In this document: in pieces, positions 1-8,962 of the stretch
Numbering within the stretch: the first letter of the stretch is position 1
How the letters are laid out: each line of letters begins with the position of its first letter
From: Nitrospira sp.
Lineage (GTDB): Bacteria > Nitrospirota > Thermodesulfovibrionia > Thermodesulfovibrionales > SM23-35
NCBI GenBank assembly: GCA_016873615.1
Contig: VGWX01000017.1
Coordinates: 1 to 38,596 of the forward strand
Length of the DNA stretch: 38,596 nt
Direction of reading: 5' to 3'
Program-made: the position numbers and the translations under genes
Notes under the pieces: generated by a model
The model's input: only the letters and a program-made list of their open reading frames with translations
Databases searched by the model: none
Told to the model about the DNA's origin: nothing

Positions 1-42
1 TATCATTTCCGGAAAGTATTCGAACAGCACTTCCGGATGATA
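1..42. repeat. Imperfect inverted repeat at left edge
   Basis: The arms TATCATTTCCGGAAAG and CTTCCGGATGATA can pair with a two-base bulge across a loop of roughly 13 nt. It could be the terminator of a gene outside the window or an extragenic palindrome. No T-run follows immediately on the plus strand, so I do not call it a terminator. Confidence 0.4.
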
Positions 43-87
43 GAGAGAAAAGATAATTTTGTGTTTTGAAGCAAGATTTAGAAATTA

Positions 88-180
88 TTAGGTGAAGCAG
101 TCACCCGAGATCCCTATATTGCTCCGTTGTATTGCCGCATTTTTGTCTTCATCTGTTACGTGTCTGATCTTAAATGCCAT
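88..180 (-). CDS. Possible 30-aa small ORF, unknown
   Basis: An ATG-started minus-strand frame of 30 codons begins MAFKIRHVTDEDK and ends SGDCFT. It is too short for the supplied ORF track. Its composition (charged N-terminal half, Gly/Cys-containing tail) looks coding. A TAGAAT hexamer lies only 3 nt upstream of the ATG, and no Shine-Dalgarno is visible. It could be a small peptide gene whose partners lie left of the window, the remnant of a longer gene, or chance. I recognise no family. Confidence 0.2.
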   Translation of the reverse strand: MAFKIRHVTDEDKNAAIQRSNIGISGDCFT

Positions 181-220
181 AGTATTCTAAAAAATTGACT
201 TAAGTATCAACTCGAAACCA

Positions 221-249
221 TTGAAAAAATAAGCAATATCGGGTAATAT
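221..249 (+). promoter_or_regulatory. Predicted sigma-70 promoter of the pheA operon
   Basis: TTGAAA (221-226) and TAATAT (244-249) are separated by exactly 17 nt. Transcription would start near 256 and give a leader of about 74 nt before pheA. I see no obvious attenuator hairpin plus T-run and no Phe/Tyr-rich leader peptide in that leader. The rest of 1-329 holds only the edge repeat and the small minus-strand ORF. Confidence 0.5.
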
Positions 250-329
250 TAATCTCCAACTTTAGAAGGGGACACTGGTAAAGTGGATTATTCATCATCA
301 AAAATCCTCTCTTATTATGGGAAGGTCTT

Positions 330-1400
330 GTGAAAGAACTTGAAAAATTAAGAAAAGAAATCGATGAGATTGATACCAAAATCCTGAATCTTCTGAACAA
401 AAGATCCGATATAGTCCTGAACATCGCCAATATCAAACGGAACAAGCAGGCAAAATTCTATTCGCCTGAACGTGAGAGACAGATATTAGAACGTCTTACA
501 AACCTGAATAAAGGGCCGTTTCCGAATGAAACCCTGAAGGTCATTTACCGTGAGATTCTCTCCGCCTCTCTATCGCTCGAAGAGCCTTTAAAGGTTGCCT
601 GTCTGGGACCTCTTGCGACTTTTACTCATCTTGCAGGCCTCAGACATTTTGGGGCATCCGCCTCTTTTGTGCCGGTTGGAAGCATCAAGGATGTCTTTGA
701 CGCTGTTGAAACCGATAAGGCGGATTTCGGAGTTGTGCCCATTGAGAACTCAAATGAAGGTGTTGTCAGTTATACGCTTGATATGTTCATGGACTATGAT
801 CTCAAAATCTCTGCCGAGATAATGCTCGAAATATCCCAGAACCTCCTTTCAAAGAGCGGGGATAAATCAAAGATAAAAAAAGTTTATTCTCATCCGCATG
901 CAGCTGCACAATGCAGGAGATGGCTGGAATCAAACCTTCCCGGGATACCTGTGCTTGAGATTACCAGCACTGCCAAGGCAGCTGAGTTTGCAGCACGGGA
1001 AGATGCTGCTGCTGCCATTGCGAGCGAACTGGCTGCAAAAGTTTACGCCCTGAATTTTGTCGAGAAGAATATCGAAGACAGCAGGCACAACTTTACAAGG
1101 TTTCTTGTTATCTCAAAAGAATTTCCTAAAAGGTCAGGACAGGACAAGACCTCTGTCATGCTCTCACTGAAAGACAGGCCCGGCAGCCTTTATAGCAGCC
1201 TTGAACCTTTCAAAAAGGCCAAGATCAATCTGACCAAAATTGAATCGAGGCCCTCTAAAAGGAAGGCATGGGAATATATATTCTTCGTAGATATGGAAGG
1301 GCATATAGAAGACAGTAAACTGAAAAAAGCAATCGAAGCCGTGAAAGATAATTGCCTTTATCTAAAGGTTCTTGGATCATATCCCCATGGAGGACTTTAA
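330..1400 (+). CDS. pheA: Bifunctional chorismate mutase / prephenate dehydratase
   Basis: It converts chorismate to prephenate and then to phenylpyruvate, the committed branch to phenylalanine. At 356 aa it is the usual length of a P-protein. Residues 1-85 are the AroQ helical mutase (KELEKLRKEIDEID, then SPERERQILERL). Residues 88-265 are the dehydratase, with ADFGVVPIENSNEGVV and the NFTRFLVI motif. Residues 275-350 are an ACT domain with the ESRPSK motif that binds phenylalanine in this family, so feedback inhibition is expected. The start is GTG with GGGAAGG just upstream. The first domain glycine motif reads GPLATFTH rather than the common GPxGTFT/SH, a minor deviation. It leads the operon and its TAA overlaps the next ATG by one base. 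Confidence 0.96.
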   Translation: MKELEKLRKEIDEIDTKILNLLNKRSDIVLNIANIKRNKQAKFYSPERERQILERLTNLNKGPFPNETLKVIYREILSASLSLEEPLKVACLGPLATFTHLAGLRHFGASASFVPVGSIKDVFDAVETDKADFGVVPIENSNEGVVSYTLDMFMDYDLKISAEIMLEISQNLLSKSGDKSKIKKVYSHPHAAAQCRRWLESNLPGIPVLEITSTAKAAEFAAREDAAAAIASELAAKVYALNFVEKNIEDSRHNFTRFLVISKEFPKRSGQDKTSVMLSLKDRPGSLYSSLEPFKKAKINLTKIESRPSKRKAWEYIFFVDMEGHIEDSKLKKAIEAVKDNCLYLKVLGSYPHGGL

Positions 1401-2494
1401 TGATTAAACCGCCATCTTATATCGCAGATATAAAACCCTATGTCCCCGGAAAACCAGTAGAGGAACTTGAACGCGAACTGGGGATTAAGGATTCTGTAAA
1501 GCTTGCATCCAATGAGAACCCCTTGGGCCCATCGCCAATGGCTTTAAAGGCGATATTGGATGATCTGGCAAATACAAAACATTCGAACAGCTTAAACAGG
1601 TATCCGGATGGAAGCGGATATTATATTAAGAAAGCATTATCAGAAAAACTGTCTGTTTCTGAAGATGAGATAATCCTGGGGAACGGCTCAAATGAACTGA
1701 TCGATATTGCAGCAAGGACATTTCTCAAGCCGGGAGACGAGGCTGTCATGGCCCATCCATCGTTTGTTGTCTATCCGATGTCAACTCAGGCAATAGGCGC
1801 TAAATCCGTTCAGATACCTTTGAAAAATTATACCCATGACCTCGATGCCATGGCTGATGCAGTTACACCCCTGACCAAAATGCTTTTTATTGCGAATCCA
1901 AATAACCCGACCGGAACTATCAACAAACAGGACGAGTTTGACCGCCTGATGAAACGGCTTCCTGATGGGATATTGCTCATAGTAGATGAGGCTTATTATG
2001 AATATGTTGCTGAACATGATTATGCTGACAGCATGAAGCATTTCAGAGAAGGAAGAGACATGCTGATACTCAGGACGTTTTCAAAAATGTATGGCCTTGC
2101 AGGTCTCAGAATCGGGTATGGCATAGCCGGGAAAGATATTATCACTGAAATTAATAAGCTCAGGCCGCCTTTTAACACGAGCTCTCTCTCACAGAAAGCA
2201 GCGATTTGGGCGCTAAAAGACGATGCTCATGTTAAGGCTACCAGGGAAGTTAATGACGAGGGGAAAAAGTACCTTTACAGGGAACTTGATTCACTTGGAC
2301 TGAAATATGTTCCTACAGAAGCAAACTTCATCTATATGCCTTTGGAACAGGATTCACTTGCTCTTAATGATAAATTATTAAGACAGGGTGTAATTATCAG
2401 ACCAATGGGCCCGCAGTCAATCAGGGTAACCATAGGCCTGCCTGAAGAAAATAGAAGATTTATTGAGGCCTTAAAGAAGGTCATCAGTCGATAG
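1400..2494 (+). CDS. hisC: Histidinol-phosphate/aromatic aminotransferase
   Basis: This is a PLP-dependent fold-type I aminotransferase of the HisC family. Visible motifs are SNENPLGPSP, NPNNPTGT, DEAYYEYV and the PLP-lysine segment RTFSKMYGLAGLRIGYG. I place the start at ATG 1400 (364 aa), not the upstream TTG of the ORF track. GGAGG lies 7 nt before this ATG, and the stop/start overlap TAATG with pheA is typical of translational coupling. There are no other histidine genes nearby. It sits between pheA and aroF/tyrA, so I infer it transaminates phenylpyruvate and 4-hydroxyphenylpyruvate (or prephenate), perhaps as well as histidinol phosphate. HisC enzymes with this dual role are known in other bacteria. 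Confidence 0.93.
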   Translation: MIKPPSYIADIKPYVPGKPVEELERELGIKDSVKLASNENPLGPSPMALKAILDDLANTKHSNSLNRYPDGSGYYIKKALSEKLSVSEDEIILGNGSNELIDIAARTFLKPGDEAVMAHPSFVVYPMSTQAIGAKSVQIPLKNYTHDLDAMADAVTPLTKMLFIANPNNPTGTINKQDEFDRLMKRLPDGILLIVDEAYYEYVAEHDYADSMKHFREGRDMLILRTFSKMYGLAGLRIGYGIAGKDIITEINKLRPPFNTSSLSQKAAIWALKDDAHVKATREVNDEGKKYLYRELDSLGLKYVPTEANFIYMPLEQDSLALNDKLLRQGVIIRPMGPQSIRVTIGLPEENRRFIEALKKVISR

Positions 2495-2520
2495 TTGTTG
2501 TTTAAGTAGGGCCACCTATA

Positions 2521-2642
2521 TGTCATTCCCGCTTGTCGGGTATCTTTCATATTCCCCCTTAATAAAGGGGGTGAGGGGGTTGTGTGAAGAAGGATTCTCG
2601 CCCCGGCGAGTCGCTGAGGCGACTGGACAAGCCAGAATGACA
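2521..2642. repeat. MITE-like element with 16-bp inverted ends
   Basis: The ends TGTCATTCCCGCTTGT (2521-2536) and ACAAGCCAGAATGACA (2627-2642) are inverted repeats matching at 14 of 16 positions. Inside are a CCCCCTT/AAGGGGG hairpin (2554-2571) followed by further G-runs, and a double hairpin (2597-2623: CTCGCC-GGCGAG, then GTCGC-TGAG-GCGAC). The element fills the only long gap in the aromatic operon (2495-2702) and encodes nothing convincing. It resembles non-autonomous extragenic repeats whose ends read TGTCATTC...GAATGACA. No target-site duplication was identified. Confidence 0.7.
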
Positions 2643-2702
2643 CAATTACACACAAGGATGTGGTTTTACTTTATGGACTTATTAATAAATACGGAGGAAT
2701 AA

Positions 2703-3728
2703 ATGGATATTATTGTCTTAAATCCGGGCGCAACAGAAAAGGAACTCAGACACATCGTAAAAAAGCTTGAAAGCCGAGGGCTCAAAGCGAATATATCAAA
2801 AGGCACTGAAAGAACAATCATCGGAGTCATAGGGGATACCTCCAAGATAACCGAGGAGGAAGAAAATGCCATAAGGGTGATGCACGGGGTAGAAGATGTA
2901 ATGAGGATCCTGAAGCCCTACAAACTTGCAAGCAGGGATTTCAAGGCAAAGGATACGGCAATAAATGTAGGAGGGCAAATAATCGGAGGCAAAAAAATAC
3001 AGGTGATTGCAGGGCCCTGCGCTGTAGAGAACAAAACCATACTCATGAATATTGCAGAGAAAGTAAAGGATGCAGGCGCTTCATTTATCAGGGGCGGGGC
3101 ATTCAAGCCGCGCACTTCCCCGTATTCTTTCCAGGGTCTTGGTGAAGAAGGCCTGAAATATCTTGCAGATGTCAGGAAGAAATGGGGACTCCCGGTTGTA
3201 ACCGAACTGATGGATCCGAGGGATATGGAGGTCATAGCAAAATATGCCGACATCATTCAGATAGGGGCAAGGAATATGCAGAATTTCAGACTGCTGCTTG
3301 AGGCAGGCACATCAAAAAAACCAATCTTACTGAAAAGAGGATTATCAGCAACTATCAAAGAATGGCTCATGGCTGCCGAATATATAATGTCAAAGGGAAA
3401 TCATAATGTAATCCTCTGTGAAAGAGGCATAAGGACATTTGAGACAGCGACAAGAAATACCCTTGACCTGAGCGCAGTGCCTGTTCTGAAAAAACTTACA
3501 CATTTGCCCATTGTTGTGGACCCAAGCCACGGGGTCGGCAGGTGGGATCTTGTTGCGCCTATGGCAAAGGCTGCTGTGGCAGCAGGGGCTGACGGACTCA
3601 TGATCGAGGTTCATACAAACCCTGAAGAAGCACTATCCGACGGCGAACAATCTCTGAGACCGGGTGATTTTAAGAAACTAATGAAAGAACTGAAACCAAT
3701 CGCTGCTGCTGTTGGAAGAGAGATATGA
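2703..3728 (+). CDS. aroF: 3-deoxy-7-phosphoheptulonate synthase (DAHP synthase, type I-beta)
   Basis: It condenses phosphoenolpyruvate and erythrose 4-phosphate to DAHP, the first step of the shikimate pathway. At 341 aa it has the architecture of the Thermotoga-type enzyme: a ferredoxin-like/ACT-like N-terminal regulatory domain (residues 1-70, [19 protein letters not shown]) followed by the TIM barrel. Barrel motifs are [24 protein letters not shown], the metal/substrate segment [12 protein letters not shown], and [13 protein letters not shown] near the end. GGAGGA lies 5-10 nt before the ATG. The N-terminal domain suggests feedback by Tyr or Phe. It is separated from hisC by a repeat element and overlaps tyrA by 4 nt (ATGA). 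Confidence 0.96.
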   Translation: MDIIVLNPGATEKELRHIVKKLESRGLKANISKGTERTIIGVIGDTSKITEEEENAIRVMHGVEDVMRILKPYKLASRDFKAKDTAINVGGQIIGGKKIQVIAGPCAVENKTILMNIAEKVKDAGASFIRGGAFKPRTSPYSFQGLGEEGLKYLADVRKKWGLPVVTELMDPRDMEVIAKYADIIQIGARNMQNFRLLLEAGTSKKPILLKRGLSATIKEWLMAAEYIMSKGNHNVILCERGIRTFETATRNTLDLSAVPVLKKLTHLPIVVDPSHGVGRWDLVAPMAKAAVAAGADGLMIEVHTNPEEALSDGEQSLRPGDFKKLMKELKPIAAAVGREI

Positions 3729-4603
3729 TAACAGATAGAAATGATCCTCTATTTTTTGATAGGGTAACCATACTCGGAGTTGGTCTGATCGGCGCATCTT
3801 TTGCGCTCGCGCTGAAGAAATACGGGCTTTGCAATAAGATAACAGGTCATGGCAGGAACGAGAATAACCTTAAGAAGGCGGGAGAGAAAGGAATCATAGA
3901 CGCATATGCCCTTGATCCGGTTAAGGCGTGCAGAGATTCAGACCTTGTGTTGTTTTCTGCCCCGGTCGGAAGTTTTATCGATATTGCAAAAAAAATATGC
4001 AGTTCTTTTAAACAAGGCGCGATTATTACGGATGTCGGCAGTGTCAAGGGAAAGCTTGTGCATGATATGGAAGGATTAATGCCGAAAGGAACTTTTTTTG
4101 TTGGAGGGCATCCTATTGCAGGCAGTGACCGTTCAGGGATTGATACAGCATCCGCCGGTATCTTTCAAAATGCAAAGTGCATTATCACTCCCACCGCTAA
4201 AACAGATAAAAGCGCCATCAAAAAGGTCGTAACTATGTGGAAGACCTTTGGCTCGCGGGTCAGATTGATCGATCCTGATATACATGACAGGATCTATGCG
4301 GCTGTAAGTCATCTCCCTCATATCATTGCATACGAAATTATAAATACAGTTGCTGATATAGACAGTTCATATCTTGAATTTTCAGGACAAGGCTTTAAAG
4401 ATACTACCCGGATAGCATCAAGCCAGCCGGAGTTATGGCGTGATATCTGTACTTTTAACAAGGATAATCTCCTTGAATCTATCGAGATTTTCAAAAAAAA
4501 TCTTGATAGGGTTAGTCAGTATCTCAGGGCTCATGATTCTGAATCCCTTGAAAAGGATTTTAAAAAGGCCCGGACACTGAGGAAAGGTATTGGACAGGAT
4601 TGA
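3725..4603 (+). CDS. tyrA: Prephenate dehydrogenase
   Basis: It oxidatively decarboxylates prephenate to 4-hydroxyphenylpyruvate on the tyrosine branch, or acts on arogenate. The 292-aa protein has an N-terminal Rossmann motif, [17 protein letters not shown] (residues 15-32), the catalytic-region motif [14 protein letters not shown], and the helical-domain motif [14 protein letters not shown] with its conserved His. There is no C-terminal ACT domain, so allosteric control is likely weaker than in longer TyrA proteins. The cofactor (NAD or NADP) cannot be assigned by eye. The ATG overlaps the aroF stop, and the 3' end overlaps the aroA start by 14 nt. Confidence 0.94.
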   Translation: MITDRNDPLFFDRVTILGVGLIGASFALALKKYGLCNKITGHGRNENNLKKAGEKGIIDAYALDPVKACRDSDLVLFSAPVGSFIDIAKKICSSFKQGAIITDVGSVKGKLVHDMEGLMPKGTFFVGGHPIAGSDRSGIDTASAGIFQNAKCIITPTAKTDKSAIKKVVTMWKTFGSRVRLIDPDIHDRIYAAVSHLPHIIAYEIINTVADIDSSYLEFSGQGFKDTTRIASSQPELWRDICTFNKDNLLESIEIFKKNLDRVSQYLRAHDSESLEKDFKKARTLRKGIGQD

Positions 4604-5879
4604 ACTTAATAAAGCAAAACGTTTTAAAGGCGAGTTTTCTCCAACCCCTGACAAATCCATATCTCACAGGGCTGTAATCTTCTCTTCCCTGTCAAAAGGG
4701 GAAAGCATAATCAGGAATTTTCTGAGGGCGGAAGACCCGATGAGCACGGTCAATGCCTTCAGGGCCTTAGGTGTTGATATAAATGATGAAGGCGATGATA
4801 TAGTTGTAAATGGCAATGGAATTTATGGTCTTGCAGAATCTCATAATATCATCGATTGCGGAAACTCGGGGACGACAATCAGGCTGCTTTCAGGGGTGCT
4901 TGCAGGAAATCCATTCTTCTCCGTGCTTACCGGTGACGAATCTTTAAGAATAAGACCCATGGCAAGGGTCATAAACCCTTTACAGCAGATGGGGGCAGAG
5001 ATTATGGCACGGGCAGAAAATAAATACCCTCCACTCGCTATTAAGGGTAAAAAATTACAGTCAATACAATACAAAATGCCTGTAGCCAGTGCACAGGTTA
5101 AATCTGCAATCCTTCTTGCGGGTCTTTATGCGGACGGAGAGACTGTAATCGCAGAACCTGCCAAGTCGAGGGACCATACTGAACGGATGCTGCCGGCATT
5201 TGGCGCCTCAATTAATGTAAACGGACTTCATGTCAGCGTAAAAGGCGGGACTGAACTGAAAGGCGCCGAGGTTTATGTTCCAGGAGACTTTTCGTCTGCG
5301 GCATTTTTTATTATCGGCGCTTTGCTGATCAGGGACTCTGATATTACGATAACCGGCGTAGGAATGAACCCGACAAGGACAGGGCTTTTGAGCGTTCTCA
5401 GAAAAATGGGCGCAGAAATTGAGGTGCAGAATATAAGAAACTTATCAGGTGAGCCTGTTGCGGATATTCACTGCAAAGGCGGTGCAGAGCTGAAAGCTGT
5501 AAGTATTAATAAGGAAGAAATCCCTGCGCTCATCGATGAGTTTCCGATCCTCTGTGTAGCTGCCACTCAGGCCAATGGAACAACAACCATCAGAGGTGCG
5601 GAAGAATTGCGCGTAAAAGAGTCCGACAGGATAAGGAGTATGGCAACAGAACTCGGGAAAATGGGAGTTGCCATAGAAGAGTTCGGGGACGGTCTCAGCA
5701 TCAAAGGGCAGAGCGTTCTGAAAGGTGCGAATATAGAAAGTTACGGTGATCACAGGATTGCGATGGCAATGGCAATCGCCGGACTCATTGCTGACGGTGA
5801 AACGACAATACATGGCGTTTCTTCTGTAAACATCTCGTTCCCCGGATTTTTTCAGATAATAAGGAAATTGACATTATGA
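4590..5879 (+). CDS. aroA: 3-phosphoshikimate 1-carboxyvinyltransferase (EPSP synthase)
   Basis: It transfers the enolpyruvyl group of PEP to shikimate 3-phosphate, the penultimate step to chorismate. The 429-aa sequence shows PDKSISHRA near the N-terminus, GNSGTTIRLLSGVLAG, PVASAQVKSAILLAGL, the LRVKESDRI signature and GDHRIAMAMAIAGL near the C-terminus. All are standard EPSP synthase motifs. The start is TTG at 4590, inside the end of tyrA, with GAGGAAAGG just upstream. It is preferred because it places DKSISHRA at the usual distance from the N-terminus. Other shikimate genes (aroB, C, D, E, K) are not in this window. The stop overlaps the cmk ATG. Confidence 0.96.
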   Translation: MDRIELNKAKRFKGEFSPTPDKSISHRAVIFSSLSKGESIIRNFLRAEDPMSTVNAFRALGVDINDEGDDIVVNGNGIYGLAESHNIIDCGNSGTTIRLLSGVLAGNPFFSVLTGDESLRIRPMARVINPLQQMGAEIMARAENKYPPLAIKGKKLQSIQYKMPVASAQVKSAILLAGLYADGETVIAEPAKSRDHTERMLPAFGASINVNGLHVSVKGGTELKGAEVYVPGDFSSAAFFIIGALLIRDSDITITGVGMNPTRTGLLSVLRKMGAEIEVQNIRNLSGEPVADIHCKGGAELKAVSINKEEIPALIDEFPILCVAATQANGTTTIRGAEELRVKESDRIRSMATELGKMGVAIEEFGDGLSIKGQSVLKGANIESYGDHRIAMAMAIAGLIADGETTIHGVSSVNISFPGFFQIIRKLTL

Positions 5880-6532
5880 AGCAGGTTATTGCAATAGACG
5901 GCCCTTCAGGTTCAGGGAAGACCACAATAGCCAAGCTTATTGCGGAAGAGCTTGGATTTAATTACCTCGACACAGGCGCCTTATACAGGGCTGTTGCTAT
6001 GGCTTTAATAAAAAATAAGATAAGGCCTGAAGACACTGATGATAAACTGAGGGATATCCTGAAGGAGACGCTTGTTACCTTCAATAATGGAAGGGTGTTC
6101 CTGAATGGTCAGGATGTTTCAGAAGACATAAGGTCAAAAGAGATCGACCATTACTCTTCTGTATTTTCAGCCAGAAAGATTGTAAGGGATTTTCTTCTCG
6201 ACGCCCAGAGGGAAGCTGCTTTGCATAACGACCTTGTTGTTGAAGGCAGAGATACTACAACAGTTGTCTTCCCTGATGCGAAAAAAAAGATTTTCCTGGA
6301 TGCCTCTGTAGAGGAAAGGGCTAAAAGACGATATCTCCAGTTCAGGGGACAAGGCATTGATATAACTATGGATGAGGCGAAAATGAATATAACAGAGAGG
6401 GATAAACGTGACGCAAGCCGTGATATTGCCCCTCTCAGGATAGCAGAAGAAGCCCTGCTGATAGATTCATCTAATCTTTCTATAGAACAAGTCAAGAATA
6501 ATATAATCGAGTTTGTAAGGACTACCCGGTAA
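5876..6532 (+). CDS. cmk: Cytidylate kinase
   Basis: This nucleoside monophosphate kinase phosphorylates (d)CMP with ATP. The 218-aa protein has the P-loop IDGPSGSGKTTIAKLIAE at residues 6-23, the substrate motif LDTGALYRAVA, VVEGRDTTTVVFPDA, and the LID segment RDKRDASRDIAPL. The Arg-Asp pairs expected for CMP recognition are present. The family motif is usually DIGT(V/T)VFP, and here Thr occupies the glycine position. The ATG overlaps the aroA stop (ATGA) and the TAA overlaps the ispH ATG. The neighbourhood aroA-cmk-rpsA-ihf is an old, widely conserved gene order also seen in enterobacteria. Confidence 0.95.
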   Translation: MKQVIAIDGPSGSGKTTIAKLIAEELGFNYLDTGALYRAVAMALIKNKIRPEDTDDKLRDILKETLVTFNNGRVFLNGQDVSEDIRSKEIDHYSSVFSARKIVRDFLLDAQREAALHNDLVVEGRDTTTVVFPDAKKKIFLDASVEERAKRRYLQFRGQGIDITMDEAKMNITERDKRDASRDIAPLRIAEEALLIDSSNLSIEQVKNNIIEFVRTTR

Positions 6533-7368
6533 TGGAAATAATGACAGCAAAGACCGCGGGATTCTGTTTTGGGGTAAAAAGGGCCATTGATATAGCTTTC
6601 CAGATAGCGAAGGGGAAACGTAAGGGTATATATACCCTTGGTCCGATTATCCATAATCCGCAGGTAGTAGATAAGCTAAAAGAAAAAGGGATCATTCCGA
6701 TAGAAAATATTAAAGCAAAAAAAGACATTCAGGCACTGATAATCAGAACCCATGGAATACCTCTCAAACTATCAAAAGAGATTTCCATAAAAGGCTACGA
6801 GATCATAGACGCAACCTGCCCATTTGTAAAAAAGGCCCAGTATTATGCTAAACTCCTTAGTGAAGAAGGGTACCAGGTAATTATCCTTGGGGAGAAAAAC
6901 CATCCGGAGGTAAAAAGTCTGATGAGTTATGTTATTGACAACGCAATAGTTACTAATGGCAAATTACCATTGCCAAAACTCAGAAGCAGGGTGGGAATAG
7001 TTGTACAGACGACGCAAACTCTGGATGTATTAAAGAAGGTATTGTCAGAGGCCATAGTACATGCAAAAGAGATAAAAGTATATAATACAATATGCAATTC
7101 CACGGCCCTGAGACTGAAGGAAACAGAAAATATGGCCAATAAGGTTGACGTAATGTTTGTTGTTGGCGGGAAAAATAGCGCTAATACAACTCAACTCACA
7201 AAACTCTGCAAGTCTCTTTCAGTGCCGACACATCACATAGAGACATCCTCTGAGATTAGAAAAGAGTGGATTGAGAAGGCAAAAAAAATTGGCATTACAG
7301 CCGGGGCTTCAACCCCGAAGTGGATAATAAAAGAAGTAGAAAAAAGAATTAGATATATAGGAGGGTGA
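6532..7368 (+). CDS. ispH: 4-hydroxy-3-methylbut-2-enyl diphosphate reductase
   Basis: This [4Fe-4S] enzyme makes IPP and DMAPP in the last step of the MEP isoprenoid pathway. The 278-aa protein carries the three cluster cysteines in their usual motifs: AGFCFGVKRAI (Cys12), DATCPFVKKAQ (near residue 96) and NTICNSTALRLKET (near residue 190). It also has THGIPLK, GEKNHPEV with the conserved active-site His, QTTQT, TTQLTKLC and GASTPKWII. No S1 domain is fused to it, unlike some Firmicutes. The S1 gene follows as a separate ORF 7 nt downstream, so the two are a split version of that arrangement. Confidence 0.95.
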   Translation: MEIMTAKTAGFCFGVKRAIDIAFQIAKGKRKGIYTLGPIIHNPQVVDKLKEKGIIPIENIKAKKDIQALIIRTHGIPLKLSKEISIKGYEIIDATCPFVKKAQYYAKLLSEEGYQVIILGEKNHPEVKSLMSYVIDNAIVTNGKLPLPKLRSRVGIVVQTTQTLDVLKKVLSEAIVHAKEIKVYNTICNSTALRLKETENMANKVDVMFVVGGKNSANTTQLTKLCKSLSVPTHHIETSSEIRKEWIEKAKKIGITAGASTPKWIIKEVEKRIRYIGG

Positions 7369-7375
7369 CAGGTTA

Positions 7376-8962
7376 GTGGAACTTAGAAACGATGAAATGG
7401 AAAAACTCTATGCTGAAACTTTTCAAAGTATTGAAGAAGGGACGATACTGAAAGGTAAAATTTTAGCATTGAGACAAGACGGTGTTATTGTCGATATCGG
7501 ATACAAATCCGAAGGTTTTATCCCGATTGAGGAATTTACAAATCAGGAGACGGCGTCACTCGAACCAGGCAAACACATTGATGTCTTTGTTGAAAGATTA
7601 GAGGACTCGGAAGGGGTTATAAGACTGTCGAAGGATCGTGCGACAAAGATCAAAATATGGGATAACCTTGAGCTTGCGTTGCGGGATGGCAGCCCTGTAC
7701 AAGGCAGGATTACAGGAAAAACAAAAGGGGGCCTGTTAGTCGATATATCAGGGGTAAGTGCATTTCTTCCCGGTTCACAGGTCGATGTAAAGCCCATAAA
7801 AGATATCGATAATCTTATCGGGAAGAAAATAACTTTCAAGGTTATAAAACTGAACAATAAGCTTTCCAACGTCATTGTATCAAGAAGGGCGATTCTCGAA
7901 GGAGAGATCCAGAGAAAGAAGGGTGAAACCCTTGAAAAGTTAAAAGAAGGGCAACTCATGAAGGGGGTTGTAAAAAACATTACAGACTACGGCGTATTTG
8001 TTGACCTTGGAGGGATAGATGGACTGCTGCATATATCAGATATCTCCTGGGGACGCATTAACCATCCATCAGAATTTTTTGCTATAGGAGATGAGATCGA
8101 AGTCCTCATTCTGAAATATGATGAAGAACATGAGAAAGTAACCTTAGGGTATAAACAGAGAAAACCGGATCCCTGGTCAATTGTTGATGAAAAATATCCT
8201 GTCGGCAAAAGAGTAAAGGGGAAAGTTGTCAGCATCACAGATTATGGGGCATTCATCGAACTTGAAGAGGGACTCGAGGGACTCGTGCATATATCCGAGA
8301 TAGACTGGCTGTCCCGGCCGAAACACCCTTCAAAGTATCTTTCTATAGGGGAGACTGTCGAAACGGTTGTATTGAAGGTTGATAAAGAAGAAAGAAGGCT
8401 TTCCCTGAGCATAAAGCAGATAAAACCGAGTCCATGGGAGATGGTTTCGCAGCGGTATAGTGTTGGGCAGAAGATTTCAGGCAAGGTCAAAACTATTACT
8501 GATTTCGGAGTTTTTGTGGGCCTTCCTGAGGGGGTAGACGGTCTTATACATATATCCGACCTTTCATGGACAAAGCATATAAAGCATCCGTCGGAGATCT
8601 TCAGGAAAGGGCAAAAGATCGAGGCAGTTATCCTGGGCATAGAACCTGATGATGAAAAAATGGCTCTTGGTCTGAAGCAGATAGAGACCGATCCCTGGAT
8701 GCATGATATTCCTGAAAGGTTAAAGCTGGGCTCTGAGGTGAATGGGAAAGTGCTCACAATAACTGACTTCGGTATTTTTGTCGAACTGGAGGGAGGGGTT
8801 GAGGGCCTTATTTACTCTTCTGAAATTATCAAACCTGCATCAGGAAAGATCGAGGATGTTATAAAAATAGGCGAAAACATCAGTGTAAGGATAATAAAGA
8901 TAGATTGCGAAGAGAGAAAAATCGGATTGAGCATGAAGAATCTGAAAAGGGTTGAAGAGTGA
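7376..8962 (+). CDS. rpsA: S1 RNA-binding domain protein (ribosomal protein S1), six S1 repeats
   Basis: It is a 30S-associated RNA-binding protein that helps load mRNA with weak or structured leaders. The 528-aa sequence has six recognisable S1 (OB-fold) repeats. They begin near GTILKGKILAL, GSPVQGRITGK, GQLMKGVVKNITDYGVFVDL, GKRVKGKVVSITDYGAF, GQKISGKVKTITDFGVF and GSEVNGKVLTITDFGIF. Repeats 3 to 6 are the most canonical (DGLLHISD-type strand), and repeats 1-2 are the divergent ribosome-docking type. The start is GTG 7376 with GGAGGG 10 nt upstream; an ATG six codons later is an alternative. The coding region overlaps sppA by GTGA. Confidence 0.94.
   Translation: MELRNDEMEKLYAETFQSIEEGTILKGKILALRQDGVIVDIGYKSEGFIPIEEFTNQETASLEPGKHIDVFVERLEDSEGVIRLSKDRATKIKIWDNLELALRDGSPVQGRITGKTKGGLLVDISGVSAFLPGSQVDVKPIKDIDNLIGKKITFKVIKLNNKLSNVIVSRRAILEGEIQRKKGETLEKLKEGQLMKGVVKNITDYGVFVDLGGIDGLLHISDISWGRINHPSEFFAIGDEIEVLILKYDEEHEKVTLGYKQRKPDPWSIVDEKYPVGKRVKGKVVSITDYGAFIELEEGLEGLVHISEIDWLSRPKHPSKYLSIGETVETVVLKVDKEERRLSLSIKQIKPSPWEMVSQRYSVGQKISGKVKTITDFGVFVGLPEGVDGLIHISDLSWTKHIKHPSEIFRKGQKIEAVILGIEPDDEKMALGLKQIETDPWMHDIPERLKLGSEVNGKVLTITDFGIFVELEGGVEGLIYSSEIIKPASGKIEDVIKIGENISVRIIKIDCEERKIGLSMKNLKRVEE

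Noticed and set aside
250-329. Attenuator or T-box in the pheA leader
   Set aside because: No terminator hairpin with T-run, no T-box TGGNACC-type motif and no aromatic-rich leader peptide could be found.
1352-1399. Upstream TTG start for hisC
   Set aside because: It would overlap pheA in another frame for 49 nt without a ribosome binding site; ATG 1400 has GGAGG and TAATG coupling.
2520-2702. 60-aa plus-strand ORF between hisC and aroF
   Set aside because: It lies almost entirely within the inverted-end repeat element and its sequence follows the hairpins; no ribosome binding site.
6151-8757. Long minus-strand ORFs antisense to cmk, ispH and rpsA (for example 6151-6654, 7543-7980, 8242-8757)
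   Set aside because: They are shadows of strongly conserved plus-strand genes, with Ser/Phe-rich composition typical of antisense frames.
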